Shown here piece after piece: positions 12,301-25,500 of a stretch of DNA of 64,000 nt; positions within the stretch are counted from its first letter, which is position 1, and each line of letters begins with the position of its first letter. The notes beneath the pieces were generated by a model. That model did no database searches. It was not told the DNA's origin and saw only the letters and a program-made list of their open reading frames with translations. This DNA comes from Ettlia oleoabundans. Its lineage: Eukaryota > Chlorophyta > Chlorophyceae > Chlamydomonadales. The DNA lies in the NCBI GenBank assembly GCA_019693395.1, contig JAAMXP010002370.1, positions 51,726 to 115,725 on the forward strand, given 5' to 3'. The translations under genes were made by a program, and so were the position numbers.

Positions 12301-12460
12301 CGTACAGCGACACCTGGGCGCCAATATCCAGCAGTGCTCGAGTTGCGGTCAGGCCCGCCACCCCACCACCCACCACCACCGCCTTCAACCGCAGCGGTGG
12401 CCCCTTGGGCTTCTGCGGCGGCGCTGGTGCAACGCTCGTGATCGCCGTGGGTACGGCCAT
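9374..12460 (-). CDS. FAD-dependent group A monooxygenase
   Basis: Eight exons: 12460-12271, 12119-11979, 11828-11508, 11313-11230, 10905-10860, 10587-10380, 10116-10003, 9760-9374 (496 aa, frame closed). The three hallmarks of the p-hydroxybenzoate hydroxylase fold are present in order: GxGxxG in VVVGGGVAGL with the acidic end YERR, the DG motif in VGADGIRSAVR, and the GD motif in LVGDAAHGLLP followed by GQGAGQGIEDA. GLGLQPNA and VYSGYRYYRG also match the family, which includes zeaxanthin epoxidase, salicylate hydroxylase and 6-hydroxynicotinate monooxygenase. Substrate cannot be told. Exon 5 is small and uses a CTAG acceptor chosen by frame, so it is the least certain part. The frame stays open upstream to an ATG at 12796, which could supply a targeting sequence. 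The C-terminal ~125 residues have no clear match. Confidence 0.86.
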
Positions 12461-13068
12461 GGTGCTGATGCACAAGACGAGAGTCGCAGCGCTGGGAGAA
12501 ATATCGGTGACTGGACGGGCTGGCAATGATGCCTCGGCGCCAAAGGGTTGGAGCGTGTATCCCCTTCCCAGGCGACGCACGACTGCCGAATGACGCGAAT
12601 CGCGAATGACGAGTGCTGCACGGGTACACCGGGTTGATGACTTGGCCGATGACTCACGCCTGGTCACCACGAACGTTGGAGTCCCCCTCCATGTGAAAAT
12701 TGTAATAATGGCTTGAGGCCCTCGAGCCTCTGCGAGTGCTTGAAGATATTGTTTACCAAGGTAGTCCGGTCGGTCAGTCCCACAAACTCCAAACATGTGC
12801 TGACATCACCCATTCTGTCAATTTACAACACCGGAACGCGGTAGGAGGTTCGTGGTATATGTAAACGTAATTAGCATTAATCAAGCAGAACCAAGCAGCT
12901 TAACAGCCACGTGCGCATGCATGAGCATCATGCTATTACCCCATGCTATTCAAGCGGCACACCATTTGTGGCCTGCTCTGTTCTTGCCCACCGAGCCCCA
13001 TCATGTCAGCGAGAGCTACAGCCAAGCTGCAGGACCTGCAACTGCGAATCATCGTTGCTGGCTGCCGA
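12461..13068. other. 5' region of FAD monooxygenase and 3' UTR of quinolinate synthase
   Basis: About 340 bases upstream of the chosen FAD monooxygenase start remain open in frame (to an ATG at 12796) and may be 5' UTR or a targeting extension. The rest is quinolinate synthase 3' UTR, with minus-strand TGTAA at 12827-12823. Confidence 0.55.
12823..12827 (-). terminator. Putative poly(A) signal TGTAA
   Basis: Minus-strand TGTAA 242 bases beyond the quinolinate synthase stop codon. Confidence 0.5.
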
Positions 13069-16000
13069 TTATGAGCTGTGGCGCCCGGTGATGTCAGCAA
13101 CCAATGCGTCTGGCAGCTTGCCGCCTTTCTGGAAGCCACGCATGTGCAAGATAGGCACGCAGCCGGCCTGCAATCAGGTTAATTGCCGATGATGAGGGTC
13201 ATTATTGCAAACGACAATGAAGCCACACCACACATGACCACCACTATGACTCACAAAAGCCACAAGTCCCTATCGTACACCTGAATGTCTTCAACTCATC
13301 AACAACCACAGCGCAGCCTAGCCCACCTGCGCCATTGTCTTCCCGTCCACCAGCTCTGTGTAGGGCCGCGGCTTGTATGGCTCCAGCAAAGCCGCGCCGG
13401 CGGGGCTTCCTACGCGCTCACACACTGCGGCGACAGGCAGGATGGCAGTCAAAACCCGGCAGGGATTGGGGAATTAGTCGTGCTCAAGCAAAAACGGGGG
13501 GCTACTTAGGCGATGGCTGACAGGTTGTTGAGTTGTGCCCCCAAAAGTCAGCAGCCACCAGCCAGCACCGTGACTGTTGTCACCAATAGTTACAATAGCC
13601 GTAGGTACTAAAACAGATGTGTGCCTGCACCCACCCGTCATGAGGGCGTGCAGTGAGTTCATCTTCATGTATGGGCAGGAGGCGCAGCCACCCTCCAGGG
13701 AACAGCCCTCGCCGCCAGCGGGGCCAGGCACCACCGCCAGACCGCTGGGAAGCTCCACCTGCGGCACACAGCATACCTTACAGGGCAAAGTATTGCCAAA
13801 TATCCAACCACTTACAGGGTGATTGTCAATGTCCTTGGTTAAGCTTTTTCCCACTCTGGAGGTGGTGACATTCAGGCATGATACCCACCTGCTGCTGCTG
13901 GCGGTCGGTTGTGATGGCCTCTGGGCTGACGGGAAACACGACTTCCACCGCCACATCATCCCGCCCCGCCGCACGCAGCATGCCCTGCACCCGCCGCACG
14001 ATGCTGGTGATCATGCCGCTCTCTGTGCCCAACACAAACTGGAGGCGCTCAGGGAAGGGCTGCTCCAGTGCGGCACCTAGCCTGCAGGGACACCGGTGGT
14101 GAGCACCAGCGCACAGCCCACACTGTATTGATGGTGTGCAGGGACACTGGGAGGAGGTGGGTGGAATGGAACTGATAGAAGGAAAGGGCACAAATCAGCA
14201 GCAACTAGCTGGCCGGCCAACGAGGTAAAGCAGCGCAGGCAGGCAGGGAAGGGCAGGCAAGGCAGGCAAGCCAATGGGCACCCTGCACTTGACGACATAC
14301 TGAAGACACCCCCAGCTCGTCTGCCAAATAAGCCATGCCTTGACTGCTGAGCAGACAGCCGGCACAAGCGATTTCAACACGCTCTTAATCAATCCCATGA
14401 CACCTACTTGGCTGCGATGAAGTCCAGGATGTTTTGCGTGGACCCCACCACGCCCATGCCTCGCTGCCGCTTGGCCTCCATTGCCAGGCTGAACATCTCG
14501 CCAGGCACCTCAAAGTGTGCAGTGAGGTAGGCATCGCGGTAGCCCTCCCTGCAACAACACAGGCACCAGACGGGCAGGTTTCAAGGACAGCTGAGGGAAN
14601 NNNNNNNNNNNNNNNNNNNNNNNNNNNNNNNNNNNNNCAATCTCTACCGCTTATATTGTACAGCTTCCATGTACCAACCCCCATAAGATGGGTCACTTCA
14701 AAACAATGCAAGTAAGGCTCCCCAAAACTTGTCTCCAAAACAGCTCTGGCCCCTTTCTCCCTTCAATCCCCCCCTCTCGCCAGTGCTCACCTGACCAGCT
14801 CACACACCTCCCCTCCAAACAGGTGGTGCACGATGCAGGTGCCTTGCTCAAAGTAGCGCAGGCGCGGGAGCAGGGCGCGAATAGAGGCCTGGGTGTGGGC
14901 AGGGTGAAGCTCACGAACCTCCTCATCGCTGCAGATGCGGCGCAGAGGACAAGCGGTGTTAGCAACCCGTAACTGGCGCAGCCTGTTCAGAGAGCAGTGG
15001 AAGGTAGCAAGCTGGTCTGAAAACCGGCAGCGATGCTGTTGAGTGAGTGGTGGCAGGTAGGATGGCGTTGGCAGCAAGATAGCAGCGCTTGTGAAGGAGG
15101 AGCGGGGACCAAGAGCGAAGGACCTCACACAGGTAAGCTGCGTTGGATTGACGGTAAGCGACTGCTGCAAAATGCCAATGCATCACGCCATGTCATAGTC
15201 AGAATACTGTTTACCATTTTGTTGGCAAGGAGAAGTAGCAAACGCACCTGAGGTTGGCCAGTGACTGGAAGAGTTGCGCCAGGTTGCGGCCCATGTATGT
15301 GTCAGGGCCATACCATACATGCACATCAGGCACCTGCGGAGACAGGCAACAGGGATGAGACAGCATGTAAGGTCGCAATATTGTTTGCAGGCCGTTCTGA
15401 AGCGTTCCGCTACGCTACGCTGCTGGTGGTGTGTGCTGTGTGCCGCATTCTCGGTTGGGCCAAGCAGCAAACACCCGTACACCAGAGGCCTACGCTGGCA
15501 GCGTACAGCACCCATCCTTGCTGCACCCGCAGCCACCATCTACCTACCCTGCTGGCTGCAGCAGCCAACCTGCTACACAGTCACCAACCAGGCCGCCCAG
15601 CAGCTCAGCCACCCGTCACCCACCTGTGCAAAGGCGGTGAGGACCGTTTGCACGACATTTGAGGAGGTGCAGGTGATGGTGGGGACGGTGCGGTGGGAGA
15701 GGGCCTTGGTCTTCAAGCTGGTGTTGATGTATACCACCTGCAACAAGACGGGATTGGTCGGAGTGGGAACTGCTCCAGTCAACTGGGGGATAGACCAGAC
15801 GGCTGTGTTTGTTGGGGTCTAGCTGGTGTTGCCATTGAGGATGGCCAGTAGGCCCCATGCACAGCTGGTGAATGACCACGTTCTGTCGCACAACAACCAA
15901 TGGGCATGACTGAAGACGGCCGCCAACCAACCACCATGAGCACGTACGTGAAGGGAGTTGGGTGTTTCCCCCGCTTCGGCCAGGTATTCATCATATGCCG

Positions 16001-18595
16001 CGCTCTCTGCCGCCTCAGCCAGCGAGCAGCCAATTGCGTCTGCCGACAGGCGGTACACCTTCACGTCGGAGTGTCCCGCCTCGTCCAGAATGGCACGCAC
16101 ATTTTCGCTCATGAAGTCAACACCCAGCACAGCAATGGCGCTGCGGCACATGTGGGGCGCTCATTGAGTGGGTGCCGGGGCCATGCAGCCAAAGCCATGA
16201 ACCTGGGAGGTGTGTTGCACTCTTTTCGGCACATACCAATAGGCTGTCTCATGCAGAAGCACTGGCCCACCCTCAGCAAGCCACAATCACGAAACACCGA
16301 CTAGCCACCCACCCACCCACCCACCCACCCACTCACGTGCATCCCGCCTCAGCCATTTTCACTGCGCCGTCAGCCATCACCAGGGAATCGCTGATGTTGA
16401 TGTGGGGCCAGCGCTCGGCTGCAGGCAAGCACACAGGGATGTCAGAAGGGGCATGAACATGAACTGGAGGCCGCAAGCGGGCGTGGCAGCTGCTGGTAGA
16501 ACTATGGATATGTGGAATGCAGATTGCAGCACCTCAGCAACATCACAGCAGCAGCCACAGCGCCAAACCAATATGATAACAGTGGGGTCCATCCGTCATG
16601 CAGCACGGGGCACCACGCCACTCCACCCCACCCATCCCGTCCCATTCAAATTCATCCTCCCCACACCTACCCTTGTAGCAGGGAGGGCTGTACCTCACCT
16701 GCTGACGACAGCACCCCCTGCACCTCAGGGTCCATGTAGAAGTGGGCCACCACCCCAATCTTCTTGCTCTCCAGCTCACGCACCAGACGGTCAACAACCG
16801 CGGAGTCGGGCTGCAGAAACTTGTTCTGCAACACATTGTCGGGCGGGGAAGGGTAGTAGGAGGGCTTGTGAGAGTTGTTTTTGCAGTTTGCAGTAGGAGG
16901 AGAGTATGGGAAACCTTTTGTGCAGAGTGCAGGATGGAGGTGGGGGGAAGTGCATGGGCATGGGACCACGCTCCAATCACACGCTCCTGTCATGCCTGCC
17001 TGCCCGCCGACCGGCGGGTGGTCGACTAGAAAGGCTCAATTTGATCTGTCCAGGCAGTTCCTGCATGCCCGCTGCTGCCCAAGTCCCAATGCCCTGCCCC
17101 ACCCCCAGCCAGCCAGCCAGCCAGGCACCTGCACCCGCACCTGTGCCTCTGCAAAGGCTCCCTGCGCAGACGTGCCGCCCGCCGTGATGAGCAGCGATGG
17201 GAAGCGCGGCAGGTCCCCCTGGAGCATGCGGGCCCGCTTTTTGAAAGCCTCAAGCATGTTGAGGAAGCCGTTGGCGCGGCTGCGGGTCAGCACTGCAGAG
17301 CCTAGGCCCAGCTGGCCCAACACAGAGGGGTCCACCTGCAGAGGGCGCAGGCAACACAGGCATGCCCGGTGGACGAATGGTGGGCTCAATGTTGGGGGTG
17401 TGGGGGTGAAGATGCTGTTGTGGGGTGATAAAAACAGGTTGCCAATTGATGAGGGTTGAAATCTGCGCACGACATACTTGCTCAGCTCACCCACACGTAC
17501 ACTGCACAATACGCAGTGCCCAACTGCCCACCATACATACACTAGCCAACTGACAGCGCACCAAAGAGCCACACCACACGCAACACCACACAAGCTGCCC
17601 ACCTGCAGCATCTCATCCGGAGTAAGCCCAGACAGCCCCTCCACCAGCACCGCCGCCAACCCACGAGTGAGCTCGCTGTCAGACTCGGCATACAGGCACA
17701 GCCGCCCCTCTGCGTCCAGCTCTGCTGACACCCAGACCTGCGGGGGAGGTGGAGCGTGCCAGGGAGTGACGGAGAGTGGGACGTAGCTAGCCTGAGGTGC
17801 CCTCACAAGGCAGGGGTGGAGGTAATATCAGGATGGCTGGTCACAACTGGGTTGCAAAAGTGCCGATGGCTGCAGCAGACACAGATGGGTCTGTGTCGCA
17901 AGTTCCATTGCGGTTAGGCCATTGCGGTTAGGCAGACTGTAAAAACAAAAAGCAAAAGCACAGGGACGGCAGCTAGCACACTCCAACCCTGGCGTCACCA
18001 CATAGCATAGCATAAGGATGTCCACCATGGTAATTAACCACCGAGCCCTGCATTCAGCGCCCACCAGCCTTTGTAGAGACCGCTTATAACTAACAGGTGC
18101 GCACCTGTGCGGTGCAGCCCATGACTCGGTGTGCGTCTGTGCGGGCTGCATCTGGCAGCGGAGCCAAGCGGCGTGCATAGCCCAGCAGCAGGCGGGAGCG
18201 CTCCTGAGGGCCGCCTGCCGCCTGAAGCTCAGCTGCGAGGCCTTCCAGAGCTGAGGTGGGGAAAGGCACGGCCCGGGCAGCCTGCACAGGGCAGAGCAGC
18301 ATGTAACATTTAGGGAGGTGCAACCAGGGAGTGGGCACGTAACCTTGGAATGACGTCATCCATCACGTCGCAGCAGCAGAAGACAAGCGTGCCCGCCCAC
18401 CTCTGTGGCTGCAGCCTGGGCTGTCACGCTGACAACCATCTGCGCCAGTCGCCTCTGCAGGCGGGCACCTTGCCCCCGCCAGACAGACGGGTGCAGGGAG
18501 CGCGGCCGGGCAGCTCGCAGAGGGGCTGCTCCGGCACGGCTGGCGGCAGCCACTGCGGCGAGCTGTTGTGCCTGACAGACTGCAATGCGCGCCAT
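13069..18595 (-). CDS. Quinolinate synthase, plastid type with SufE domain
   Basis: Fifteen exons: 18595-18401, 18281-18105, 17737-17603, 17335-17141, 16825-16699, 16418-16337, 16140-15948, 15737-15624, 15333-15248, 14928-14791, 14548-14408, 14081-13889, 13758-13635, 13424-13327, 13167-13069; 698 aa. Residues 1-65 resemble a transit peptide (Ala/Arg-rich). Residues ~66-234 are a SufE cysteine-desulfurase activator, with its active Cys in RVMGCTAQVWV. The rest is NadA: VVAHFYMDPEVQ, ISDSLVMADGAVKMAEAGC, TCTSSNV, YGPDTYMGRN, GTESGMITSIV, and the cluster cysteine region ASCPYMKMNSL. NadA condenses iminoaspartate with dihydroxyacetone phosphate to quinolinate, using a [4Fe-4S] cluster, in de novo NAD synthesis. 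The SufE fusion is known from Arabidopsis QS. A 38-base N run lies in intron 10 and touches no exon. Confidence 0.96.
14600..14637. other. Assembly gap (38 N)
   Basis: A run of 38 N between exons 10 and 11 of quinolinate synthase. The flanking exons join in frame, so no coding sequence is evidently missing. Confidence 0.98.
16305..16336. repeat. (CCCA)n microsatellite touching a 5' splice site
   Basis: About six CCCA units, GGGT on the gene strand, follow directly after the GTGAGT donor of quinolinate synthase exon 6. Confidence 0.85.
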
Positions 18596-19512
18596 CGTGC
18601 TGCTTTCTTCTATGTCTAAGGGGAGCGAGAATGCTCTACTGGGACGCTTCCCAAAAGGTGCACAGGGGCGGCTGAGCAAGGGGCACTAGTGGAGGTCAAT
18701 GCGCCGCAGAAAAGCTTAGAAAGGCTGCCCTGCGACCTGAACAGAATACTTCAGATTAAACACCCAGCCTCGCGGAGTCACAGAAGTCATTGACGTTCCA
18801 TGCAACAGTAAAGCGGGAGAAGGGGCTGGTACAGCCGGCAGATAACGTGCAGTAGACCAGAGCACTGAGTGACAGGACCAGAGCAGGAGGCCTTGTTCCA
18901 ACAGCAAGTCCTGATGGGGCCACGTCAGCGTTGCTAGCTAGGTGCGCAGAAGAAGCTCTTCTTACAGCCACCGTGCACAACCGACTATTGGGAGGCCTCT
19001 CTAACGCCAGTCAGCGGCTGTGGCCTCAAACGCTGAGCAGGGTGATGATCGCGCCGCCCGCACGGCTTTTTGCTGTATGCAAGCTTGAATTCTTGCTGAC
19101 ACATAGCTGCTATACTTCCACGGTTGTTTTGGAGTGCCAGAAGCGAGAGCGTTCGAAACTGCTCGTTGCTTGGCACCCTTCTTTGCTGCTGCTATCTTTA
19201 AAAACAAGTGCGATACTTGCTTGAAATGGTTGCCAGCGCAGGGACCGCCAGGGGCCACAACAACCACGCCGCCGACTCTTTGTTAGCTCGGCCTCAGACT
19301 GCGTCCCCCAACCTCCTGCTCGCCCCGCTCGCTTTGCAGGGTTCGGCATCGCTTCCCGGCATCACTAAGGACGGATTTAGCACTGGTCAGGCTTTCTCCG
19401 AGCGCCTGGCGTGAGAGCTCGCAAAGGCGGGACTGGCGGCGGCAGCGGCGGGCGCATTGCGCGCCTGCACTTACAGCCACGGCAGGGTCCCCCTGCTGCA
19501 CCGGCTGCCTGG
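18596..19512. promoter_or_regulatory. Divergent promoter region, quinolinate synthase / PHD acetyltransferase
   Basis: 917 bases between two head-to-head start codons. It should hold both promoters and 5' UTRs. The first in-frame ATG of the rightward gene is at 19513, with a stop codon upstream in that frame (19378). No other gene is recognised. Confidence 0.55.
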
Positions 19513-22500
19513 ATGACTTTGGAGGAGAAGACAGCAGCTGGTGGCAGCTTTAGGGGGCAGCGATCAATGCCACGCTTAGACAGCAGGGCGCAACCGGCAC
19601 CCAACATGGCCGTGGCATGTGAACTCGCAACGGAGCTTGCAGAGCAGCTGGCACCTAGCAGCAAGGTGGGTTTGTAACATGGCAGGTTGTATACAAGTGA
19701 CCGTATTGCTACACACGCCAGCATTGCAGGTTATGTAGAATTGCATACCTCTGCTGCACCTTACACAACTATCGGGAGTTCGCACTAGCCTGCCCCGCCC
19801 TTTTCTTCTGCGTTCGCGTACTCACAAGCCAAGCCACGCCCAGCATGCGCCGGGCCTGCTTCGGCTGATGTATAGGTCATTTTCAATTCCGCCCCTCCTC
19901 CTATACTCTGCAGAGACAGCGGCGTGGTGCCAAAGAAATGGCTGCTCTGAGCAGCGGCGACGGTTCAGCTCGGGAGGGCGGCGGCCGCCCCTCACGCCGC
20001 GCAGCCAGCGCCGCTCAGGCCGCCATCGCCCAGACGTACGCCTTTGAACAGCAAAAGGGGATGGCAATGTCACCACCGCGTGTGGCTGAACAGTCTCTGG
20101 CTATGCGGCTTATGGAGTCAACGGTGCAGCCCTCCCCATTCACACAGCTGCAGCCATCAGCGCCTAAGGACGAGCTCAGTGGTGCGGCAGCAGCAGCCGA
20201 CTTGACGCGAGTCGATGAACCAGCAGAAGGATTTACTGCAGCTCCGAGTGAGTTGGGAGACGCAGCAGTGGCGGGCGCTGCAGTGGTGACAGCAGCAGGG
20301 GACCACGCAGCACCGGCAGATGGGCAGGCACCACTGTCGACTTGCACAGCTGCAGCTGGCGGCCCCATCGCGGTAGCGCTGCTACCAACAGAAAATGGCA
20401 AGCCACCTGTTTCTGGTAAGAAGCGTAAAAAGCCAGAGGGAGCAGCTGACGAGGCGGTCAGTGGGGGTGATGGTGCAGCAGCTGAGGGAACACCGGCGGC
20501 GCCCCTTTCTGCTGCGCCGTCGCAGCCCCAGCAGCCGCAGGAGCCCTCCCAGCCGGTGGATCTGGCACCATATGTGAACATGGCGAGGCAGTGCGAATCT
20601 CAAGAGGAGCTAAGGGAGAAGCTTAACGAAAGGTTGCCGCCCACCCGCGGTCGCTCTGTGCACAACGTGGCCTTTCGAGATCTGTTCCTCACCCTCTGCG
20701 CTGGCCAGGTCTTCCATGTGAGCTCTGCAGCCACGAGCACTGAGCTTGCACCTGCATCCAAATACCTGCCTCTGCTCCACAAGGTTGCTGGGTTGTGAAG
20801 GCAGGTGGTGCTGTTTCTTCCTGGCCATGTTGCTGCTGCGCTGCATTCGTAACAGCATGTGAGATTGAATGGCTCTCTGTGAATCAATTGGCTGGATTCT
20901 CGCTGTCCTTAGCATTGCAAATAGAACATGAATACGTGCATCGTGTTTTCCGTGCTTCGCTAACTTTCTAGGCGCTCGCCTCGCCTCGCCTGCCCTGCTC
21001 CGCAGAATCGGGCCTCTGCAATGCCACATGTGACTTACCACCTGTTCCGCATGGCAGGCAAGCCAGTAGGCAAGCCTCCCGCCCCCTACAAGCCCCGTGG
21101 GCCGCGCTCCCCCTCAGCCACCGCAGGCGGCACGCCTCTGGGGCCCTTGGCTGCAGATAGCGCACCGCCATCAGGGGCAGCAGCAGCCGCCCCGGCAGCA
21201 GCAAGCCGTGGTCCGCCGCTGGGCCCCGCGGCGGGGCTGGCAGCAGAGCAGGCGGCGGCAGTCGCAGCCTTGCAGCCGGGAGGCGGTGTGCCTGCGGGCC
21301 CGGCGGCGGCAGCCGCAGCGCGCGCAGCAGCGACCGCATCTGGCGAGGTGGTGTTGGTTGCCGGCATGGACCCTGCCGCTGCCATGAAGGCTGTGCTGGC
21401 AGACTATCCGCCAGAACTTGTGCGGCTGGCAGCACTGGTGCGGAGGGCACTGTCGTTGCAGAAGGGAGCGGTGGTGCACTTGCGGCTGATGCTCAAGACG
21501 GGGCTGCTGGCGGGCCAGGTAGGTGGTGCTGGCGTGGGTGCTTGTGTTCGTCATGAGTGTTGGTACGTGGTGTTGACGCGGGTGGGTGTTAAGCATCCGG
21601 CTGCTCGTCAATCATTGTTGGAAAGGCACATGGTAACTCATTTGATACGTGTCTATCAAAGTCGAGCTGTATTCGGTTTCCAATGCACTGTACGCATGGG
21701 TTGTTGCAGGGAAAGTAGAGCCTCCCTCTCCTCTTTCTGCTCCCCCTTGGGATTGCTCTGGGTCTTATGCACACAGTCCCATGATTATTCACAGTGCTTT
21801 TCTGGCTTCCCCTCATGTCTCCTGCAACCCACACCGCTGTCATTTATATCATTGCAGGAGGTTCGCTTCCAGACTAAGGCTGGTCGCATTCAGAACCACG
21901 GTCGCCTCAACGGCAACGGCTCCATCACATGTTTCTGCAAGCAGTGCGGCTCAGGGGGCAGGGAGGTCAGCGCCAGCGAGTTCGAGGAGCACAGCGGCAG
22001 CAAGGACAGGCGACCCGCTGATGGCATCTTCTTGGAAGGTGGGCTGGGATTGTACTCTGAGGATTGTGTTGGGGATGGTGTTTGCTTTGCAAGAGTACTC
22101 CAGTGGAGGGACATACTCTGAGGATTGTGTTTGGGATGGTAACTTCTTGGGCAGAGTATCAGCACCCTTCAAGAAAGCGAGGGACAGGCGTGCTGGATTG
22201 GACAGTGCAGCGAGGCATTGATGGCACACGCCGTTGCGCCGAGCGCCACGGTGGCTGTTTGCCTGTCTGCCCAACTGCCCAAGGGGGTGTGTGGCTGCCA
22301 CTGGCACAGCTCTGCCTCCCATCGGCTGCCGGTGGGCATCCCTCGTCAATGTTGCCTTGTACCCTTCCCAGCTTATATGCCTCTGTCCTTTCCCCTGTTC
22401 TCCACCCTGTGGTGCCTCGGCTGCGCAGCCAGCAACCGCAGCCTCAAGGATTTGCTCAACCTGGTGAACAGCCCGGAGATGGCTGCTTGCACCGGGGAGG

Positions 22501-25500
22501 TTGATGTGCACATGGAGGTCTGCCAGCTGTGCAACCAGGGGGGCGAGCTGCTGTGCTGCGACGGATGCACGGCAGCCTACCATTTTGCGTGCGTCAACTT
22601 GGATGCGGCGCCACCGGTGCGTCTCTGGCAGCAGCAACCCTCATTGGGCATTGGTGCGGTGTCATTCACTGCGGTGACATGTGGCACACTGTGGTTGTGT
22701 GACTTGTGCGATTGGCTGTGATGTGCATTGAAGACATCGGCGCATTGGCATGGCTTAGTTGCTAACTTTATTGCTGGTGTGCACGGTTTTGCAGCTATCT
22801 GCATGCCTTGGAGCTTAATCGGCAGGCATGCTCTAATCTCCTCTGCTCCCCTTGCAGGGGCAGTGCAGCCTGTTCTGCTTTCTGTACTGGCCCTGCACAA
22901 CAAGCTGCCATGATGGAGATAATCATTGCGTGTTCCTCATTTTGACCATGCAGGGTGATTGGTTTTGCCCGCTGTGTGTGGCGGCCGGCATCACCACCAA
23001 AACCGAGCCGCTGCCGCTTCAGCCCAAGCAGCTAGGAACTCTCAATCCTCTAAGATCAGGCAGCAAAATGCGACCCAGCAGCAGCGGAAAGCTGAGCAAG
23101 AAGCCTCCTGGCGGCGCCAGCAGCGCCAGCGAGGCAGGCGGCCTCAGCGGTCAAGGCTCGCTGCCGCTGCAGCCGCGCCCTGCAGCAGGCGGTACGGGGC
23201 GCGTGCGCATGGCGGCACCTACAGCGCCGCGCGCACCGCGGTTGGGCCGCCCTGGCGCACGTTCCAACAAGAACAAGCGGCTGTTTGAGGGAGAGGAGGG
23301 CGCGCTGGTCAACGGCCAGAAACTTTTCTACCGAACCACGCAGGTGGGTGGGCTATTTTTGCTCTTTAGTAAAGATGTGCTGCACATAGGTGACAGGTGA
23401 CGCATGTGAAGGGGGCTGCGCATGGGAAGCGGGTGGCAGCGCGGGAGTATTGGAGGGGCGGCCTGGTTGTGGTGCCTTTATACCCGCGTGCCTGCTGGCT
23501 CAGCTCCTTCTGGGTTTCTCCTGACTCCCTGCTTGCCTGTCTGCAGGGCGAGACTCTGCTGGAAGGCGTCGCAGTGGTGGAGCGGGGCGGGCCGTCGGGC
23601 ATCCTCTGTGGCTGCTGCAACACGGTGCGCATGAGCTACCTGCGGTCCGCTGCCGGTCTGCTGCAGTCTACTATTCCATGGCCTTGATCAGCTGATTTAC
23701 GCTGGCACCTGCTCCCGCCTGCCCAGCTGCATGGGGTTTATATGATCGATTGAATGTACTAGGATGGCCTAGGTTGGGCCGTGCCGGGTTGGACGGCTTC
23801 GTAAGTTGGGCAGACAGTTATCCAGTTTGTCAGCATTCCCTCCACATCAATCGCACATGGATAGCAACTGTTTAACCCGGCTATTAACGATCCTGGCTTA
23901 CATTCAAGTCACGCTGCCATGCCCCCTCGGCTTCCTTGCTCAACCTGGCCTGCCCCTCCGTTCACCCGTTGAAACCATCCTGCCCTGCTCCTCTTGTTTA
24001 CCTCCCCTTCCCTCCCTGCCTTCTCGCAGCTCATCAGCGCTTCGGGCTTCGAGGCGCACGCGGGGCGGGGCCAGCGGCGTGCCCCCTACGACAACATATT
24101 TACCGAGGAGGGAATCACGCTGAAGGCGATGGCGGCGCTGCTGCCGGACTTGGATGAGAGCGCGGCGGGGGAGCGGCGTGGCGGGGAATATGGGCTGGAT
24201 GAGCTGGCAGACGAGTGAGTTGAACCCAGGGGGCTGCACAGAGTGATTTGGGGGGGTGGTTTGAGATGTGCTGTTCTATGAATGCACGTGTCCAGTGGAT
24301 GATGGTCTTAGTTGTGTGGAGTGGAAGCGGTCCCACCACCAATCGATGTAGTTTTATTTTTTGCTGGCTGGATGATGTGCCTGCCGTCCATCACCTTTGC
24401 CCCCCTGCAGTGCGCGAGAGGTCATCTCTGAGCTTGACACTCTGGCGGGCGGGTAGGTGCTGCTTGCGCCACTTTGCGCTGCTTTTTTTCGCTTCGCCGT
24501 AAAAACATAGCAGCTGCATGCTGTGCAATGCGGTACATCTCTTCTGCATCCAATATCTTGCTCCTGATTTTCCCTGCTTCCCCCTCGACTCCCCACTGGC
24601 AGCTGCGTGCTGTGCCATGAGGTGGATTTCCAGCGTGGTGGCTTTGGCCCCCGCACCATCATGCTGTGTGACCAGTGTGAGCGTGAGTTCCACGTGGGAT
24701 GCCTCAAAAAGTGCGGCGTGGCTGACCTGGATGCGGTGCCAGAAGGTGGGCTCCTGGTGTCGGCAGTTACACTTCACCACACAGACTACACCACACAGTT
24801 GGACGTGTGTCGCAACATGGGCCTGAGCCTGTGTTTTGACCCCTCACCCATCTGACCCTCCCATTCCACCCATTCCACCCACCCCACATGTCGGCATTGC
24901 ACACAACCAACGTCCTCATTGTTGCCGCTACCCGTGCCTGTACTGCCATGCAGGCGACTGGTACTGCAGCGAGGAGTGTGAGCGCATACGGTCCAACATT
25001 GATGAACTGATCCAGGCGCAGCAGATGGACATCCCGGGCTTCCCCTCACACACTTGGCAGGTAGGGCATGTGCATGTCGCTGCTCTCGCATCTTAACCTT
25101 TGGCAGTTGTTGATTTGCTGCATGTTGTGCATGGCAGACACAAGCACTGGCAACATTGGGTGTTATGGGTGTACGGGCGTATGGGTGTGATGCCTTGGAG
25201 GACCAAGCACCTAGCGTGGCTTCCTGGCCCAACACCTGAATTAAGTGCTTTTAAGTGGTGGCTGGCAGGCCAGGCAACCTATTTTGTAAACCGCGGCTCA
25301 ACAGCTCAACAGCTCTGTTTGCTCAGTAGCCCTCACTGCTGGCTGTGTCATCCAGGGTTGCTGCCCTACTCCTCCATGGCTGTGCCTGCCTGCCCATATG
25401 TCCACCTGCATGGCTGCCTGCCTTCCCGTCTCTGTGTAGGTGATGCGCGGCAAGGACGGCAAGAGCTCCACATCCTGGGCCCTGCGGGCGGCACAGGAAA

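Noticed and set aside
14385..14738. Frames running through the N gap
   Set aside because: They translate unknown bases and cross quinolinate synthase splice sites; they are not genes.
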